The position numbers and the translations under genes are program-made. The notes below the pieces were generated by a model that saw nothing but the letters and a program-made list of their open reading frames with translations, was not told the DNA's origin and searched no databases. Below, one piece after another: positions 8,062 through 10,167 of a stretch of 10,167 nt of DNA. The first letter of the stretch is position 1. The number at the start of each line of letters is the position of its first letter. Source of the DNA: JBEBXQ01 sp040391535 (GTDB taxonomy: Bacteria > Bacteroidota > Bacteroidia > Cytophagales > Spirosomataceae); contig JBEBXQ010000156.1 of the NCBI GenBank assembly GCA_040391535.1, forward strand, positions 1-10,167, in the 5' to 3' direction.

Positions 8062-9651
8062 CTACTCACAACTCACCCATACCGGACTTGACCATGCCAG
8101 GTGATTGGCTCCCGTTTTTACCCTCACATAAAACCAGTGATCCCCTTTGGTAAGGGCTTCTTCAAAATCCAGGACGGCCTGCATTTTACCCGGTTTGAAA
8201 TTTTTTATGATGCCCTTCGCTCCTATCACATCCACTTCATGCACAGGCATATTACTGGCAGTTTCAATATGGATTTTTATGGTGCCCGGGGCGAGTTTCA
8301 ACTCAGAACCCATGGGCTGACCGTTCACGGTAAATTTCAGAATGGTGCGGTTATTGGTTGTACCATATACTCTCCTGTTCCACAAAGCCTCGAAAACAGA
8401 TTTCCGGGTGAGTTCTTCCGCCCAAACACCCATTAAGCCCGGCCCCAGAATAAACCTGTAGCTTTCCGGTTCTGTCTGCAGATGATGCAGAGAATCACCC
8501 GGCCGGCCGTCATGATCGTCGCCGGTACCGATCATTCCCAGCTTAAAACCCCGTCTGAGTCCGTCAATAACATGGCTGCCTTTCACTTCTCCGATTTTGG
8601 CCCGGGTTTCATCCACCTTTGAATCGGCAGCGGGCATTTCGTTTACACCTCCGATGGCATAAACCTCCACCAGCCGCTCTACTTCAGGGTCATGTCCGTT
8701 TTCCCATCGGGTGGTGTGCCCGGGACTTGCTGTATGATTGGCAATAACCAGTGCCTTATGCTGTCTGGCTTTAGCATATAATTTTTCCAGTGAATCTTCA
8801 TGGGGGGTCGAGCTTCTGATAATAGGTCCGTCCTCACCCGGATAAATAAAATTCCGGTGACCATACTTTGGACTTGTCCATTCGCCACCCAGGAAAGTAA
8901 CAAATGCACGATCCTCGTTACAGTCATTGGCAACCTGCCTGAAATATCCCCATTGTGCATCTGTAAGGGCTTCAGTATGGTCTGTTAAAGCGAATATATC
9001 CAGAAAAGTCTCATTTCTGGCAAACCAGTAAAGATCTTCCGGCAAACGAATACCATCTCCGAAAATACTGTGGCAATGCAAATTACCCCAGAATAACCTC
9101 TCCTTCACATCGTTGGCCTCTACACTGACAGGGTTGCTCAGCACTTCCATTCCGGTTTCAGTATCCCTGATCCTGATGTATCTGATACCTGGCGTGTTAA
9201 ATCTGAAACCATTAAGCTTACGAATGGCTCTATCGGGTTGCTGCCCGGTACCCTTATTGTCTTTAAAGGAATAGGTTTTTATGCCCACAAAATCATCATC
9301 ACTCATGATGCTAATCTCACCCTCCCATTGAGGAAGAACGTTATCCATAAACAAAATCCCCCTTGAAGACTTGTTAAACGCACCGTTTACAGTAGTACCG
9401 TGACGTTCCCAAACGGGTAGCCAATCCGTAAAAAAAGGCTTGGTAAGCATTCGTATTCCTATCCCGAATTCCTCTCCGGCTTTTACCACAGAAGGTACGG
9501 TCACATGTATATGTTCCAGCGCTTTTGTGTCCGGATTTTCCTGTGCACGGTTTGCGTTCATTGTTGAATGAACGCCGGGAATCGGGTTTCCCGCTATCAC
9601 TGTTCCGCCGGAAACCACCGAGATTGTCCCCAGAAAATTTCTTCTCTTCAT
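8062..9651 (-). CDS. DUF3604 protein with twin-arginine-type leader and PHP-like metal-binding motifs
   Basis: This complete 529-residue protein begins MKRRNFLGTISVVSGGTVIA, a twin-arginine-type leader suggesting folded export to the periplasm. A beta-rich domain follows (about 45-180), then a PHP-like metal-dependent hydrolase core. Its likely ligands are visible: GNLHCHSIFGDG (189-200; H192, H194, D199), FALTDHTE (220-227; D224, H225), GGEWTS with E257, IANHTAS with H306, and GTGDDHDGRPGD (375-386). A C-terminal beta domain (about 435-529) resembles a sandwich and closes the protein. DUF3604 members are widespread but, to my knowledge, without a settled reaction; the motif set points to a di- or trinuclear metal centre acting on an ester or phosphoester-type bond. 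It is divided from the sigma-factor operon by 256 bases and from the upstream DUF808 gene by 117 bases, so membership in either unit is unclear. The motifs are intact, with no sign of decay. Confidence 0.88.
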   Translation of the reverse strand: MKRRNFLGTISVVSGGTVIAGNPIPGVHSTMNANRAQENPDTKALEHIHVTVPSVVKAGEEFGIGIRMLTKPFFTDWLPVWERHGTTVNGAFNKSSRGILFMDNVLPQWEGEISIMSDDDFVGIKTYSFKDNKGTGQQPDRAIRKLNGFRFNTPGIRYIRIRDTETGMEVLSNPVSVEANDVKERLFWGNLHCHSIFGDGIRLPEDLYWFARNETFLDIFALTDHTEALTDAQWGYFRQVANDCNEDRAFVTFLGGEWTSPKYGHRNFIYPGEDGPIIRSSTPHEDSLEKLYAKARQHKALVIANHTASPGHTTRWENGHDPEVERLVEVYAIGGVNEMPAADSKVDETRAKIGEVKGSHVIDGLRRGFKLGMIGTGDDHDGRPGDSLHHLQTEPESYRFILGPGLMGVWAEELTRKSVFEALWNRRVYGTTNNRTILKFTVNGQPMGSELKLAPGTIKIHIETASNMPVHEVDVIGAKGIIKNFKPGKMQAVLDFEEALTKGDHWFYVRVKTGANHLAWSSPVWVSCE

Positions 9652-9768
9652 TTTTTAGCCAGCTTATTCATAAGACAGAAAAGAGGCGGCAGGACGTTCC
9701 GTCACCTGATCAACTGCTTACAGATAAAGCTACTTACCGGCTGTTTTTAACCATTTTGAGAAACCGGT
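9652..9768 (-). promoter_or_regulatory. Spacer between DUF808 and DUF3604 genes, possible DUF3604 promoter
   Basis: This 117-base gap has no credible gene. The minus strand at 9732-9725 reads TAGCTTTA, a partial match to the Bacteroidetes -7 element, about 73 bases ahead of the DUF3604 start. A short palindrome cttattcataag lies at 9663-9674, near the start codon, and another, aaaccggttt, at 9761-9770 overlaps the DUF808 stop. None has a T-run that would mark a terminator. Confidence 0.2.
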
Positions 9769-10167
9769 TTATACATGATGCCGTTTTCCGAAAATTTTCT
9801 TTGCCAGTGTTACCACCAGTACCACTACCCCACCAAGCACCAATCCAAGTCCGAATTCTTTCAGTACCGAAGGGATACCGGGTAGCAAATGATGGAAGAA
9901 ATCAATGTTGTGTACAAAAATACCGCCCGAAACCAATAACAAGGCCAGCGTACCTACCACACTGAAGAATTTAATTACCCAGGGTAAAGCGTTGACCAGC
10001 AAATGGCCCGTTTTTGACATAAAACCCTGATCGTTAGAACGTGTAATTAATTTGTATCCGGCATCGTCCATCCTTACAATAAGGGCTACAAGTCCGTAAA
10101 CCCCGACTGTGGCCAGAACGGACACAATAGCTACGGTCATGATCTGAACGGCCAGCTCCTTATCCAT
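9769..10167 (-). CDS. DUF808 (YedI-like) inner-membrane protein, C-terminal part only
   Basis: The visible 132 residues are the C-terminal portion of a DUF808 family membrane protein, which is usually around 300 residues. The frame reaches the window edge; a methionine codon happens to fall at base 10167 but is very probably internal. Recognisable family stretches are TVGVYGLVALIVRMDDAGYK, ALPWVIKFFSVVGTLALLLV and SGGIFVHNIDFFHHLLPG. Three hydrophobic membrane segments are seen, at roughly 9-31, 57-86 and 100-121 of the fragment, and the tail is basic (KKIFGKRHHV). DUF808 proteins such as YedI have no firmly established function. The gene lies upstream of the DUF3604 gene on the same strand with a 117-base gap, and nothing seen ties it to the uptake locus. 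Confidence 0.88.
   Translation of the reverse strand: MDKELAVQIMTVAIVSVLATVGVYGLVALIVRMDDAGYKLITRSNDQGFMSKTGHLLVNALPWVIKFFSVVGTLALLLVSGGIFVHNIDFFHHLLPGIPSVLKEFGLGLVLGGVVVLVVTLAKKIFGKRHHV

Noticed and set aside
8101..8436. A 111-codon plus-strand open frame inside the DUF3604 gene
   Set aside because: It lies wholly antisense to the conserved C-terminal part of the DUF3604 protein and shows no family features.
9525..9965. A 146-codon plus-strand open frame spanning the DUF3604 start and the DUF808 end
   Set aside because: It overlaps two clearly recognised minus-strand genes and the gap between them, and its translation has no recognisable domain and an arginine/proline-rich, shadow-like composition.
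10165..10167. Methionine codon at the window edge as the start of the DUF808 gene
   Set aside because: The protein would be 132 residues and lack the first half of a family that is usually about 300 residues; the codon is almost certainly internal.

Overview
The window reads as chromosome of a Bacteroidota species, possibly of the Cytophagales or Chitinophagales. The evidence is a SusC/SusD outer-membrane uptake pair, a SusC that carries an N-terminal STN signalling domain, a FecR-type anti-sigma with a C-terminal DUF4974-like region, and an ECF sigma factor of the Bacteroidetes type. All seven genes lie on the minus strand, so transcription runs from high to low coordinates. The two outermost genes are cut by the window edges.

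Right part (about 8062-10167): the C-terminal portion of a DUF808 (YedI-like) inner-membrane protein, then after a 117-base gap a complete DUF3604 protein. The latter has a twin-arginine-type leader and PHP-like metal-binding motifs. A 256-base non-coding gap (7806-8061) separates these from the next block and holds two inverted repeats and a weak promoter candidate.

Left part (1-7805): a tightly packed regulated uptake locus in the order ECF sigma factor, FecR anti-sigma, SusC-like TonB-dependent transporter, SusD-like lipoprotein, and an exported hydroxypyruvate-isomerase-like TIM-barrel protein. Gaps are about 10, 90, 57 and 14 bases. The likely logic is cell-surface signalling. Substrate captured by SusD passes through SusC, the SusC STN domain signals to the periplasmic part of FecR, and FecR releases the sigma factor to raise expression of the locus. 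The TIM-barrel enzyme would act on the imported ligand in the periplasm.

No glycoside hydrolase, polysaccharide lyase, sulfatase or cytoplasmic transporter is visible, so the substrate cannot be named from this window. The isomerase suggests a small sugar, sugar acid or cyclitol-like compound rather than a large glycan, but that is inference. I see no tRNA, rRNA, CRISPR array, insertion sequence or phage gene. The architecture follows a known pattern. The unresolved parts are the ligand, the role of the exported TIM-barrel enzyme, and the function of the DUF3604 protein.
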